NCBI GenBank assembly: GCA_026702845.1
Contig: JADCLS010000010.1
Span: 120,926 to 184,925 of the forward strand
Length of the DNA stretch: 64,000 nucleotides
Reading direction: 5' to 3'
Origin: Candidatus Heimdallarchaeota archaeon
Lineage (GTDB): Archaea > Asgardarchaeota > Heimdallarchaeia > Heimdallarchaeales > Kariarchaeaceae
The position numbers and the translations under genes are program-made. The notes beneath the pieces were generated by a model, which was not told where the DNA came from, did no database searches, and saw nothing but the letters and a program-made list of their open reading frames with translations. This document shows positions 18,801 to 27,439 of this stretch, piece after piece (position 1 is the stretch's first letter; every line of letters begins with the position of its first letter).

Positions 18801-20754
18801 CATATCTATTTTCCTGTAGTAATTCTGAAAGACCTTGAGTATGCATGGCCACCTGTTGATCTTGAATATCTTGTTGAGATTGAAGTAACTCTAATTTATT
18901 ATCCCAGATTTTTTGTAAGTCTTCTCCAATATTTACTGATTTTTTGAAATGCTTTATCAGATCTATAGCTTCCTGTAGCTCAAAACGTTCTTCTGCAGAT
19001 TGAAGTTTATCATCAAGAGTTGCCTTGAGATTCTCTACTTCTTTGATTTTGTTTTCCAAATATTCAATTTCCTGTTGCCATACTGTTCTCATTTCTTGAG
19101 AAAGTAGATCAGAACCTAGAAATTCTCTAATGAGTTGGATCCCATCTGCAAAATTATTAGTTACAAGTAATTTCTCTAGATTTTCCTCCAATTCAGATAT
19201 ATCATGGGTGAGATCTTCAATGATGTCTTCTGCTCTTTGCCTTTCATCAATCCATTTAACCTTCTGTTCATTTGTTAAGTATCTCATAGCGAGTATCTCA
19301 TTAATACTAAGAATGATTTTTTCATAATCATTTAAGCGTTTTAACTGTTGAATTTTTTTATCTAATACTTCTAACTGCTCATTTTCAAAACTTTTAACAT
19401 CCCAAGAGGGCTGTAGTACTAGGACATCATCATCTAGCTCATCAGTGTCCTTTGCATCAATGGATGCATTGATTCTACCTGAGATGCATAAATCCTCTAC
19501 AATAGTATATATTTCATTAAGATCACTTTTTAATCTTGCAGAAACTCTTACAATAGGAATTCTATTGGATTTACTTACTGTCTCAATCTTGGCTATTGTC
19601 TCGATTAACGTGTCTTCGGTAACCTCGGAGGATATTGAGATAATAGGTTTTATTTCTTCTTCTTGGATTTTTTTACTGAGAACTGTTTCAATATCTAAAT
19701 CAAAATCTTGCAATATGAGTGCTATTTGATCTTTTGAGATCTGATCCATTCTTTCATAACTTTTAATGATGCTGGGGAGATACTGCTCATCATCAGCATG
19801 CGATTCTATGAATAAGGCAGTTCCATACCACCCAAATGCAGGTGTTGATAGTTTGATTTTCGCCCTACCCAGTTTGGAGTAGTATAGAAGAATACCACTT
19901 GAATTCAACCTATCTAGAGTAGCAAAATCAAATAGTTTTGATTTTAATCTAAGGAAAGATGTGAAATCTCCTTTCTTAAATAATTCAAAACTAATATTTG
20001 AGAGAGATAGAATATACATCTCTTTAATCTGCATTCGTTCGAAGTATTTACCATAGATCACATCATTCAACCGATTTACTAATTCACCAGTATTCTGATG
20101 ATATTCTGAAAATAGTCGAATCCATAATGGAAATTTAAGAAGTGTATTGATGGGGTAGACAAAATTTTCCTTGTCTGGAAGTCCGTATCGTTCAAGAGCT
20201 GAAATTGTTTCCTTTTCGGTTAATTCATTCAAGTAATAAGATTCTTGGTTTTTACCATGAAAATGAAGGTGTTTGAGGATCTCCTTCTCAAAAGTCATTA
20301 TTATATCATCTTGGGACCAATCATAATTTCTACTGGATATAAGAATTCGTTGATTAGGTATTCTATCTAACCAAGTTGTTACTTTATTAATAATTGAACT
20401 TTTAATGTCTGAGGATGCCTCATCATACCCATCGAATAACCAGATCATGGGTTTATCAAGTTCTGTAGCTAATTTTTGAATCTGAATCATTGTTGATTCA
20501 GAGTTTCTACCAAAGGTACGATCAAAGAAATATTCTATACCTTCTCTGAGGGGAACATAGAATACGATATGTTCTTTCTCAAGATATTCATTTGCCCATT
20601 TAGCAATTAACCATGTTTTTCCAAATGCAGCTTCTCCTAGGAGAAGAAAGAGATTTTTTCTTGGGAATTTAACAAACTCCTCAAATTCATTATTTGCATC
20701 ACTTCGATTAACAAATTTATCTGGATTGAATTCAATATCCATAAATGATGCCAT
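15820..20754 (-). CDS. Giant STAND protein: NACHT NTPase, winged helix, 58-residue Trp repeats, LRR
   Basis: 1644 residues from ATG 20754; a coding extension upstream adds a zinc ribbon (20755-20991). NACHT-type NTPase: Walker A GEAAFGKTW (40-48), Walker B MIWLFDGYDEAS (Asp108), sensor ILISSRNYDW (137-146). Residues 380-450 look like a PCI-type winged helix (IVEDLCISGRINASID). Residues 458-1275 are fourteen helical repeats of 58 residues; a Trp recurs at 501, 559, 617, 733, 791, 849, 907, 965, 1081, 1139, 1197 and 1254. Residues 1405-1630 are leucine-rich repeats. By analogy with STAND proteins it should be an NTP-driven signalling switch with the LRR as sensor. The architecture is like NLRs, but the repeat stalk is not a known one to me. 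Cytosolic; no membrane segment. Confidence 0.85.
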   Translation of the reverse strand: MASFMDIEFNPDKFVNRSDANNEFEEFVKFPRKNLFLLLGEAAFGKTWLIAKWANEYLEKEHIVFYVPLREGIEYFFDRTFGRNSESTMIQIQKLATELDKPMIWLFDGYDEASSDIKSSIINKVTTWLDRIPNQRILISSRNYDWSQDDIIMTFEKEILKHLHFHGKNQESYYLNELTEKETISALERYGLPDKENFVYPINTLLKFPLWIRLFSEYHQNTGELVNRLNDVIYGKYFERMQIKEMYILSLSNISFELFKKGDFTSFLRLKSKLFDFATLDRLNSSGILLYYSKLGRAKIKLSTPAFGWYGTALFIESHADDEQYLPSIIKSYERMDQISKDQIALILQDFDLDIETVLSKKIQEEEIKPIISISSEVTEDTLIETIAKIETVSKSNRIPIVRVSARLKSDLNEIYTIVEDLCISGRINASIDAKDTDELDDDVLVLQPSWDVKSFENEQLEVLDKKIQQLKRLNDYEKIILSINEILAMRYLTNEQKVKWIDERQRAEDIIEDLTHDISELEENLEKLLVTNNFADGIQLIREFLGSDLLSQEMRTVWQQEIEYLENKIKEVENLKATLDDKLQSAEERFELQEAIDLIKHFKKSVNIGEDLQKIWDNKLELLQSQQDIQDQQVAMHTQGLSELLQENRYAEMIEKQKQFLLDKKIAESIRERYSNEITHWEDLLQRAENKEKELLEDVENYKKNKRLESILHSIEAFLMDEQLPYKLKHKWQEIQAKEQQILDNLNDSLNSLTSELEIPEENREYQKSIEIIDKIIKLENLSDLKRNSWIERKTKLQTIFEVIQLNEQFLEDEVKGLIQESKYKTATLRIKEFLLIDNLPPSLFTKWSDKLNEYQLQAANIRINEAELEILVNREAEKFNYHLICEIIDDFIESEDLTESMKVKWNLEKDKYHDLMDDIQLKIDSLNQNIDSLLEEKDLTEIVSKIDAFLLNKELAQSIKATWEKRKSSYEEKIKNDLILMDELLIEVAQVKEEKRYQQAINLIKIFIQNTDPCKRVLGPLNEQLIQLNEKRFSLVTNIEELMANVDELMEDNDLEKAIKMIDKFLSSHQLSYEIVYTWETILAGYQHDLSIIKQEEKALIELEENALHDRNISPLLDAIRKFLSNNKLPKLIKEEWQAKLEKYETQINTQQDEISKLQEDIPSMVEDFDYLTLVERIENLLKYPHLPVDVQSYWQNQHKKYGKYASKIRDKEEKQQEAIDKFFARGHYPEVIDLIEEHIHSGLSSKLKEEWTKKLKQYKKDYNRVLELKDKIEAASSASTKIRSIKEISQYHISRRQRLYYERQLQNLKRQVILEIYEETPEITLIYSESIPNSLEAKDFKNIDDLLNYLEQKQPTEELIDEYYGETLMRDQIAVLKEFQLMVGTPIPKLKELEDYDFGYTCRDNKITGISLYKKEIYYLPDNITNLHALEILNLRSNHLSQLHPGIGSLSNLRILLIRGNSIDSLPDLSGLIHLERLSARWNRLKTIHPSVFTLPSLKVLNFATNDLDHFNYDLSQLINLLGLHLEENKITSISPTLNLLANLQVLNLADNQLEKIDLSTSTLKILDLSINFLSSAPFLNNKMKFLEEVYLQSNEIEELPEDITSFRNLLYLDVSDNPIKISKTIRKWLKDISKETKLRT
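16930..19383 (-). repeat. Fourteen 58-codon repeats inside the STAND gene
   Basis: The protein-level consensus is I-x2-FL-x5-L-x3-I-x2-(K/E)-W, with the Phe 14 residues before the Trp. Trp positions are exactly 58 apart through thirteen steps; only the last step is 57. Twelve of fourteen units keep the Trp; Tyr675 and Leu1023 replace it. DNA copies have diverged, so the expansion is old and held by selection. Each unit probably forms a helical hairpin or three-helix unit. Confidence 0.9.
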
Positions 20755-20991
20755 AGTTGCATTTTCAACCTGAATTTTTGATAATTCTTTGAGTTTGTGT
20801 ATTGTAATATCATCCTTAGTCTGGTGTATTCTGGTTACTTCATATGACTCAAAACATGCCTCGCATGTGTGATGAGTTTTTCCTGATAAATCAGGTGTAA
20901 GTAACCCGCAATTTGGACAGTTAAGCGAGGTCCTAATTAATTTTAATTGATTTTCATACTCTATTGCATTTGATATGATCGGAATAGTAAT
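20755..20991 (-). other. Zinc-ribbon coding extension of the STAND gene, no standard start codon
   Basis: The STAND frame stays open for 79 codons before ATG 20754, up to TAG 20992-20994. It encodes LNCPNCG and, 14 residues on, TCEACFESYEV: two CxxC pairs of a zinc ribbon (20908-20919 and 20854-20865). There is no ATG, GTG or TTG in the stretch. Candidate starts are ATT 20985 or 20991, ATC 20979 or ATA 20976; an AT-rich element near 21003-21016 could be the TATA box. A frameshift upstream is the alternative. Confidence 0.7.
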
Positions 20992-21080
20992 CTAACTCCC
21001 AAAGATTATTTATCTAGTAAATTACACTTACTAAAGATTTGTTTTCAACTTTTGGACGGCATCGTGTTCTTTGTACCAAC

Positions 21081-21824
21081 TCAATCAATTATTAAGTCAT
21101 TATTGGGATGAAGTATCTGTAGTTGTGATTTTGCCTTTGTGAGAGGAATCTTATTTCCTGATATTCTTAAGCGTTTCAGATGTATTAATTCAGATATCCA
21201 TACAGGTATCTCACTAATATGGTTTCCATAGAGATTCAGTTCCTCCAAATTCACAAGTTCTCTCACGGCTTCAGGGAATACATTAAGATCATTCGTTCCA
21301 AGTCTTAGTGATCTTAGAGATTGTAATTCAGCAAACCAGTATGGAATACTTTTCATACGTTTACCACTTATTCCCAGAAATGTCAATTGATTAAGATTAG
21401 CAAAACTATCCGGCATCATAAAGCGTTTATCATACTTGACCCTTTCTAACATCCAGAATTCACGTAATGATGTAAGCTCACCAATTGATTCAGGTAATTG
21501 ATGAATATGTGTATAATCCATCTTGACTATCTGTAAATTGGAAAATCTACTAAATAATTCATAAAACTCATCCAAATCTGTATTGTTCATATTTAGTATC
21601 GAAATATTGAGATCAAAAAAATCTTCAGGTAGAAAAGCAATAGGGTTCATACTCAAGTTGAGTACTCGAGGAGATAGCTCCTGTATTGCAGTTATTGGTA
21701 AATAGGAAATATTCATCTGGGATAGATCAAGAGTACCTGGAATATATTCTCTTTTGAATTTATCTGCGTCTATTGTTGCACCTAGAATTTGCAATTCAAG
21801 AATGAGACTATCCAGATCTCTCAT
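21081..21824 (-). CDS. Leucine-rich repeat protein
   Basis: About 247 residues from ATG 21824 (an in-frame TTG lies at 21836). After a short N-terminal helix come nine or so leucine-rich repeats of about 23 residues: LPESIGELTSLREFWML, IPYWFAELQSLRSLRLGTNDL, FPEAVRELVNLEELNLYGNHI, IPVWISELIHLKRLRISGNKI. The pattern is the plant/bacterial type LPxxIxxLxxLxxLxLxxNxI also seen in the neighbouring STAND protein. No signal peptide or membrane segment, so it is cytosolic. It lies upstream of the STAND gene on the same strand and may work with it; that is inference. Confidence 0.85.
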   Translation of the reverse strand: MRDLDSLILELQILGATIDADKFKREYIPGTLDLSQMNISYLPITAIQELSPRVLNLSMNPIAFLPEDFFDLNISILNMNNTDLDEFYELFSRFSNLQIVKMDYTHIHQLPESIGELTSLREFWMLERVKYDKRFMMPDSFANLNQLTFLGISGKRMKSIPYWFAELQSLRSLRLGTNDLNVFPEAVRELVNLEELNLYGNHISEIPVWISELIHLKRLRISGNKIPLTKAKSQLQILHPNNDLIID

Positions 21825-21874
21825 ACTATAATTCAAAAGTGTTTCAGCTATTAAATATTTGTTTATTCGTGTAA

Positions 21875-23749
21875 TCAGAACTCAGTCAATTCAAGTTGTT
21901 CTATTGTTTTTTGGAGTAATTTTCCTTGGCTATCCCATCCCATCAATTTGTAATAGATTAACAACTCGCGAGTATATTTTTTCTTATCAATTGGTTTTGT
22001 GGAGCCCTTAGGTAGGGAATAAAATTTCTCAGGTAAGAAATCATCCTTCTTTTCGAAACCCTGAGCATTATTATACATTCTCTCCAAGCTTAGTATGCGT
22101 CTAGCTGCACTCTGCATATCTTTTGTTGAGAACTCTATTCCAGTAATTGCTTGTAATGCCTTCTGCATAGGTTTATTGGAGACAAACTTAAAACCCAGAG
22201 ATGGTAAAATTGCCGCAAAATATGAAACAAGAGATTCTGGAAGTAAACTTACCATCTTATGGGCCTTTATGTAGCTATCAAAACCGTGGATACAAGTTCC
22301 AATACTATCGATTAATGCAACAGTAGTAGTACCAAATTCGATTAGTCTTCCCTTACCGGAGTACAAGTAGTTTTTGAGTGGTACTATAAGACCCATAGCC
22401 TCAACTGAGATAACAGGACTACCTTTTAGATGATCTCCACCTCTGGAGGAAATCCCATATCCTATGGATTGACCAATAACTGCTCGTGGTTCATATGCAG
22501 AAATTCCCATGCCTTTAACCTGTGCAACAATTTCAGCAACATTATATGCCTTTGCAAACTGATACTCCCCTTCACCCATCTCCTTAGACAATGCAGTTTC
22601 ATTTGCTGCAATTTCATCCAATAATTGCTTCAATACTTCCTTGTCATTTAATTGCTGTCTATCAATTACGTTCTGCTCAATCAAATGTTGGAGTGTCGAG
22701 ATAACATGACCTGAGGAAATAGTATCGATGCCAACCTCAGTTGCATGCTGGACTACTGGTAAAATAATCGTAGGGTCAAATATTCCTATATGTGGACCTA
22801 GTAGCTGCACACTCTCAAATTCAGGGGTAAGAATCTTCTCATTGTCTATCTCATAATGGTGTCTGCATTTCACAACACAACTATAACATGCCTTTGTTTT
22901 TACATGATACATGCCCATATTTTTCCCATGTAGCATCTCGTATTGTGGATCTTTATCTTCTGAACTATTAACAGTGAAATTATTCACCGTGATCCCATCA
23001 ATATCCTTGTAGTATTCGGGAAAATGATTTGTACCGGTACAAGTATATTTCTCAAATATATCGGTAGTTTTGATTGATGCTGTGTAATCCTCCTCTAGCA
23101 GTTTAAGAGTTTCCTTATCATGAATATTGTATGTGACTCTAGTTTTGGCCTGAAATACAATTGCTTTGAGCTTTTTTGATCCCATTACTGCACCAACCCC
23201 ACCTCGGGAGAAGTCATTTTCCTTATTATGAGTGATGGAGGCAAATTTCACAAGGTTTTCACCTGCTGGGCCTATTACAAGTGATTCAGATCTATTATAT
23301 TTGGAATTTATCCAATCCTCGGTTTCACTTATATTCAATCCTTTGAGTTCTGATGCTGAATGTACCGCAAATTGAGTTCCATCAAAGTGAAGATATGATA
23401 GTTGATCTAGTGCACCTGTGATAATGAAACCATCCAATCCCATTTTGCGTATGGTAACAGCAAACCTGCCACCTGCGTTGGAGTTTGTAATTGTATTAGT
23501 TAATGGAGATTTAGTAACTAAGGATGTCCTAGTTGCAGTCGGTAATCTAGTACCAACTAATGGACCTATTGTAAAGACTAATGCATTTTCTGGAGAGAAA
23601 GCTTCCGTTTTCCAATCGACCAATTTGGAGAACAAATACACACCAGTACCTCTACCTCCTATATATTTACGGCATTCATTTTCATCGAGAGTGATTTTTT
23701 TGGTTTTTTTGCTTTGAAGATCAAAGTGAAGGAATTCTTGAGAATACAA
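21875..23749 (-). CDS. Tungsten-dependent aldehyde:ferredoxin oxidoreductase
   Basis: 624 residues, the usual length. The N-terminal domain has the tungstopterin motifs GGRGTGVYLF and SRGGVGAVMGSKKLKA. The 4Fe-4S ligands are Cys288, Cys291 and Cys295 (CYSCVVKC) and Cys486 (IGTCIHG). Family members oxidise aldehydes to acids and reduce ferredoxin in the cytosol; the substrate here is unknown. The start is TTG 23749; no ATG is near, and an AT-rich TATA-like element (AAGTATTTATTC) lies about 24 nt upstream, consistent with a leaderless mRNA. Confidence 0.92.
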   Translation of the reverse strand: MYSQEFLHFDLQSKKTKKITLDENECRKYIGGRGTGVYLFSKLVDWKTEAFSPENALVFTIGPLVGTRLPTATRTSLVTKSPLTNTITNSNAGGRFAVTIRKMGLDGFIITGALDQLSYLHFDGTQFAVHSASELKGLNISETEDWINSKYNRSESLVIGPAGENLVKFASITHNKENDFSRGGVGAVMGSKKLKAIVFQAKTRVTYNIHDKETLKLLEEDYTASIKTTDIFEKYTCTGTNHFPEYYKDIDGITVNNFTVNSSEDKDPQYEMLHGKNMGMYHVKTKACYSCVVKCRHHYEIDNEKILTPEFESVQLLGPHIGIFDPTIILPVVQHATEVGIDTISSGHVISTLQHLIEQNVIDRQQLNDKEVLKQLLDEIAANETALSKEMGEGEYQFAKAYNVAEIVAQVKGMGISAYEPRAVIGQSIGYGISSRGGDHLKGSPVISVEAMGLIVPLKNYLYSGKGRLIEFGTTTVALIDSIGTCIHGFDSYIKAHKMVSLLPESLVSYFAAILPSLGFKFVSNKPMQKALQAITGIEFSTKDMQSAARRILSLERMYNNAQGFEKKDDFLPEKFYSLPKGSTKPIDKKKYTRELLIYYKLMGWDSQGKLLQKTIEQLELTEF

Positions 23750-23973
23750 TATCTTAACTTAATATGCAATGAATAAATACTTTGCGAGTTAAGACCATAA
23801 ATATTCTATTTTTGCATCTAATGGATTATTAATTGGTTTTTAACCATGTTTTGAGTCATAAGTACATCAAAATAATGATTGAAATAATTTTAGCATGATT
23901 TGATTGAAAATAATATTATATGAGTACTTTTATGACTTGATAGTGTAGAATACTTGTAGTATCAGTTTTTGGA

Positions 23974-24543
23974 ATGTCGAATAATAAATACGAAATTAGA
24001 TCGATAAATTCTATTAATATTACGATATGCCCAAATTTAATTTTAAAATATACAAAAATCCCAAAACTTATATATGATGAAACGAATATATTATATGAGG
24101 TATTGATTATTACTTTACTGAATAAATTATTAAAAAAAGGAATATATAGTAACGACGCATATGAACGAAAAATTGCAGTAAGATCACTAGCAGATCAAAA
24201 TAAGCTAGAAGAGATTGCTGTTAAAGATGAAGATAGGGATGTTAGAGCAGAAGCTGTGATGAAACTACAGAATAAGTCCCTAGTTGAAGATATTGCTCAG
24301 AAAGATGCAGATAGATTTGTAAGATTTATCGCAGTGCAGATCATCGATGATCAAGAGCTACTTGCAGAAATAGTACTTATGGATGAACATTATGTGGCAA
24401 AAGAAGCTATTAAGAAAATAACCCACCCAGATATTCTAGAGTACATCCTTAAGGAGAGCTCAAATCTGACTTATAAACAGATTGCAAAGGATAGACTTGA
24501 AAAACTATACGAGGATGATCTAGGCCTAAAAAATGAAGCATAA
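23974..24543 (+). CDS. HEAT-repeat-like protein
   Basis: 189 residues. From about residue 60 there are three to four short helical repeats: YERKIAVRSLADQNKLEEIAVKDED, then RDVRAEAVMKLQNKSLVEDIAQKDAD, then RFVRFIAVQIIDDQELLAEIVLMDE. The D-x-x-VRxxAV pattern is that of HEAT/PBS-lyase-type repeats. The first 60 residues are hydrophobic and poorly structured, so the true start might be later, but no better start is obvious. Such proteins act as scaffolds. Transcribed away from the oxidoreductase. Confidence 0.65.
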   Translation: MSNNKYEIRSINSINITICPNLILKYTKIPKLIYDETNILYEVLIITLLNKLLKKGIYSNDAYERKIAVRSLADQNKLEEIAVKDEDRDVRAEAVMKLQNKSLVEDIAQKDADRFVRFIAVQIIDDQELLAEIVLMDEHYVAKEAIKKITHPDILEYILKESSNLTYKQIAKDRLEKLYEDDLGLKNEA

Positions 24544-24579
24544 CATAAAAATAGACAGTTATTAGATTAGTTGAGTGTA

Positions 24580-26706
24580 TTAAATTAAAAATGTGGCTTC
24601 TAAGAGTTCCTTGAGAGCCAGATAGTTAGGATCAAATTCTGAGAAGAGAATATCCTGGTTAAGGTACTCAAACAATGCTGTCTCAGTAGCAATCTGAATG
24701 AATTTCTTGAATTGTTTTCGCATAAGATAGGTTTCTTTATGTACAATTAGTACAATTAGGTTATCTGTTATCGTTCTTTCAAGAAGGAGGATATTTCCTT
24801 CCTGCTCAATTCTGGATAGTTGACTGCCACCAAATAACTCTGATGAGAATGTAGCAAGTGCTGATATGAATCCACCCACTAGACTTTCATCGAGCAGTGA
24901 TGATTCATCAAACTTATAGGTGAATACAGGTATTCCACCTGGCTTCATTATCAGCAACATACTTGGCTTGACTTTTGCATCCCTGGCCCCGGAGCCCATT
25001 TGTGCTTTTTGGAATTGGAGCAGTTTTAATAAACGCATACCCTCAACAGCATATAGGTTTTTGATATATTCTTCTGATAACCAGAAATCCTTTATAGCAA
25101 GGCCAACATCATCCTCAGATGCTTTGTTTAGAAATTCTGCTCTATTCTCATATAGCTGGATCTCTAATCGTTGATCACCTTCTCCCTTCTCATCAAATTT
25201 AGATATTTCTTTAGCTCTTTCTATACTTATCTTGGCTTCTATTTCATTTTCAATTCCAAGATTGAGATATGCAGCAATCACATTGAATATCGAGAAATAG
25301 AATGGATTATCCATAGATGTCAGTAAGGGTCCGATATCATTTAGGATCTCAAGGGCTTGTCTCATGTGTCTATCAGATTCTTCAATAATAAACCGTTTGA
25401 GTGAAATTTCGATTTTAATGAGAGAACATTCAAGAATAACATCAAAATTATTGTTTTTCTCGGCCAATTTTATTCCATCAGAGATGAGTTGATCTGCAGT
25501 ACGAAGTTCACCCTTGATAAGTGCATTAACAGCAGCTGCACTGTAATACCACTGTGCAGCATAGGCATCAATTTCTTTCTCATCATCTTCTAGATTAGTC
25601 ATCTTCAAGAGTACATCTAAGTATTCATCAGATTTTTCAAGATTTCCAAATCTTGAAAAGAAATAGCTGAAGAGAGAATATGTTGCAGGTTCAACCAAAT
25701 TTGCTTTTTGTGATGTTTCAATGGCCCAATTAACCATTTTTTCTGCATTCTTGAAATCCTTATCGTTTTCATAGGATTTGGATGCCGTGAGCATGAAGGC
25801 AATAGCAAAACTGTAATTTTCTAGCTTCACCATAGGATCTAGTACATTTTCAATGTATTGTCTACCTAGAGCATGTAACCCCTGAGATATATATGAAGTA
25901 CCTAAATTTGCTCCTACTGCTGTAAAACCACGTAAATCACGGGTTTCTTTGAAATAATCATAAGCCAGCTTTAATGCTGATTCACCATGTTTCATCTCTT
26001 TCAACATGAAATTGGAGATCCCATACAGATTATATAGATAACCACGTTTCCATACATCCTGAACATTTTCAATAAATGATAGTATGGTAAGGATTTCCTC
26101 TCGCATTTCCTTGGCCTTTCCTGTATGAAAATTGATGGTTACTTTCAAAATATGTTCATAATAAATACAATCAAGATAATGATCCCCTAGTTGTTTCTTA
26201 AGCTTATATTTTGATGAGTTCTCGACTAATTCATCAATTACTTCTTGTAACTTTTCGAATCGTCTGCTGAAGGTGTACAATAAACCTAATGAGAACCTGG
26301 ATTCAAACCAGTGAAGTACATCTAGCAGAGTCAAATCCATATCAAGATCAAAATCTTTCATGGCATCATCGATTAGTTGTTCTGCAGGTTCAAATTGATT
26401 TTTGTACGTCAAAAGTCTAGCTTCAAATATTTTTAAAGATGAATTATCCTTAAATTTATCTTCTTTTCTCAAATCATGTAATCGTTTATACTGTGCTGAG
26501 GTGAAGTAAATTTTGCCTATCATGAATAGCCAGTATTCATTCGGTTTAGAGAAAACATTCAATGTTTCAGCAATGGCATTTGAGAGTTTGATATATTCAT
26601 TTTCAGCTATACCCTGTTTATTATAGCTATACTCAAAAGATTCTTTCTCATTATCTGGAATCTGTTTGTAGACCTCCAAATATTCCGGAGGAATAATTGT
26701 ACTCAT
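24580..26706 (-). CDS. TPR scaffold with C-terminal longin/roadblock-like domain
   Basis: 708 residues. The first 550 are helical tetratricopeptide-like repeats (for example AAVNALIKGELRTADQLISDGIKLAEKN). Residues 582-705 form an alpha/beta domain: SMLLIMKPGGIPVFTYKF, LVGGFISALATFSSELFGG, ILLLERTITDNLIVLIV. This pattern recurs at the C-termini of the membrane proteins at 31329 and 48645 and resembles longin or roadblock domains, which bind small GTPases. Asgard archaea are rich in both. Its job may be to assemble signalling or membrane complexes. A cytosolic protein; ATG 26706 is preceded by an AT-rich promoter-like stretch. Confidence 0.7.
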   Translation of the reverse strand: MSTIIPPEYLEVYKQIPDNEKESFEYSYNKQGIAENEYIKLSNAIAETLNVFSKPNEYWLFMIGKIYFTSAQYKRLHDLRKEDKFKDNSSLKIFEARLLTYKNQFEPAEQLIDDAMKDFDLDMDLTLLDVLHWFESRFSLGLLYTFSRRFEKLQEVIDELVENSSKYKLKKQLGDHYLDCIYYEHILKVTINFHTGKAKEMREEILTILSFIENVQDVWKRGYLYNLYGISNFMLKEMKHGESALKLAYDYFKETRDLRGFTAVGANLGTSYISQGLHALGRQYIENVLDPMVKLENYSFAIAFMLTASKSYENDKDFKNAEKMVNWAIETSQKANLVEPATYSLFSYFFSRFGNLEKSDEYLDVLLKMTNLEDDEKEIDAYAAQWYYSAAAVNALIKGELRTADQLISDGIKLAEKNNNFDVILECSLIKIEISLKRFIIEESDRHMRQALEILNDIGPLLTSMDNPFYFSIFNVIAAYLNLGIENEIEAKISIERAKEISKFDEKGEGDQRLEIQLYENRAEFLNKASEDDVGLAIKDFWLSEEYIKNLYAVEGMRLLKLLQFQKAQMGSGARDAKVKPSMLLIMKPGGIPVFTYKFDESSLLDESLVGGFISALATFSSELFGGSQLSRIEQEGNILLLERTITDNLIVLIVHKETYLMRKQFKKFIQIATETALFEYLNQDILFSEFDPNYLALKELLEATFLI

Positions 26707-26796
26707 ATACGATAGTATACACTTAAGATATTATAAATTCATTTTGCACCACTAAAGTCTTAATGTTGTAATTCACTCAAATATCAATATGAAATT

Positions 26797-27285
26797 TTAG
26801 AGTAATCCATCATGCCGAAGTTTATTCAATTCGAGATACATTTTTTCTACTTTGGTCTTAGTCTCCTCAAATCGTAGGAGATTGAGTTCATCTTCTCTTT
26901 CCAGAGTAATTCCAAGATTTTTCTTTACAATGGCCTGTAGTTGACCAGTGTTCAATATGCTATATTTGTGCTCGAGTTTATCGATAACCTTATCGTATAT
27001 CTCATATAGCTTCAAGTCAAATCTATTATTATAGGCATATTTAGAACAGTAAACACACCGATTGAGTAAATTATTATCATCCAATTCTAATACTGTCTCT
27101 AATCGATGTTTATTATTATTACAGAATTTATTCTGTAGTCGTTCTATAATGATATTGGCAACAAAATCAAATTTCCTTATTTCTTCAGGATCCTTTGATA
27201 ATCGATCAAAATCTATGCTTCTTATCCCTAAATCATTTATCTCTATGGCATTCAAATCATCCAAATGTACTTTTGATAAGGCCAT
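26797..27285 (-). CDS. Unknown 162-residue helical protein
   Basis: Mostly helical and charged. It holds one CxxC (RCVYCSKYAYNNRFDLKLYE) and a lone Cys (NKFCNNNKHR) that might bind metal, and a C-terminal predicted coiled helix (EETKTKVEKMYLELNKLRH). No membrane segment. ATG 27285 is clear. No family recognised; it sits between the TPR-longin gene and another unknown on the same strand. Confidence 0.6.
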   Translation of the reverse strand: MALSKVHLDDLNAIEINDLGIRSIDFDRLSKDPEEIRKFDFVANIIIERLQNKFCNNNKHRLETVLELDDNNLLNRCVYCSKYAYNNRFDLKLYEIYDKVIDKLEHKYSILNTGQLQAIVKKNLGITLEREDELNLLRFEETKTKVEKMYLELNKLRHDGLL

Positions 27286-27439
27286 TAACAGAAAATTAAT
27301 CCTATTCTACTATTTAATTCAATCGTGAATTTGTGGGTCAGATGATACAATATTTTATTAAAACAATAAATTTCTATAGTAATTTCAAGACTAACTAAAA
27401 ATCTGATGGTAATATAGATATGAGATCTAAGATGTTAAA

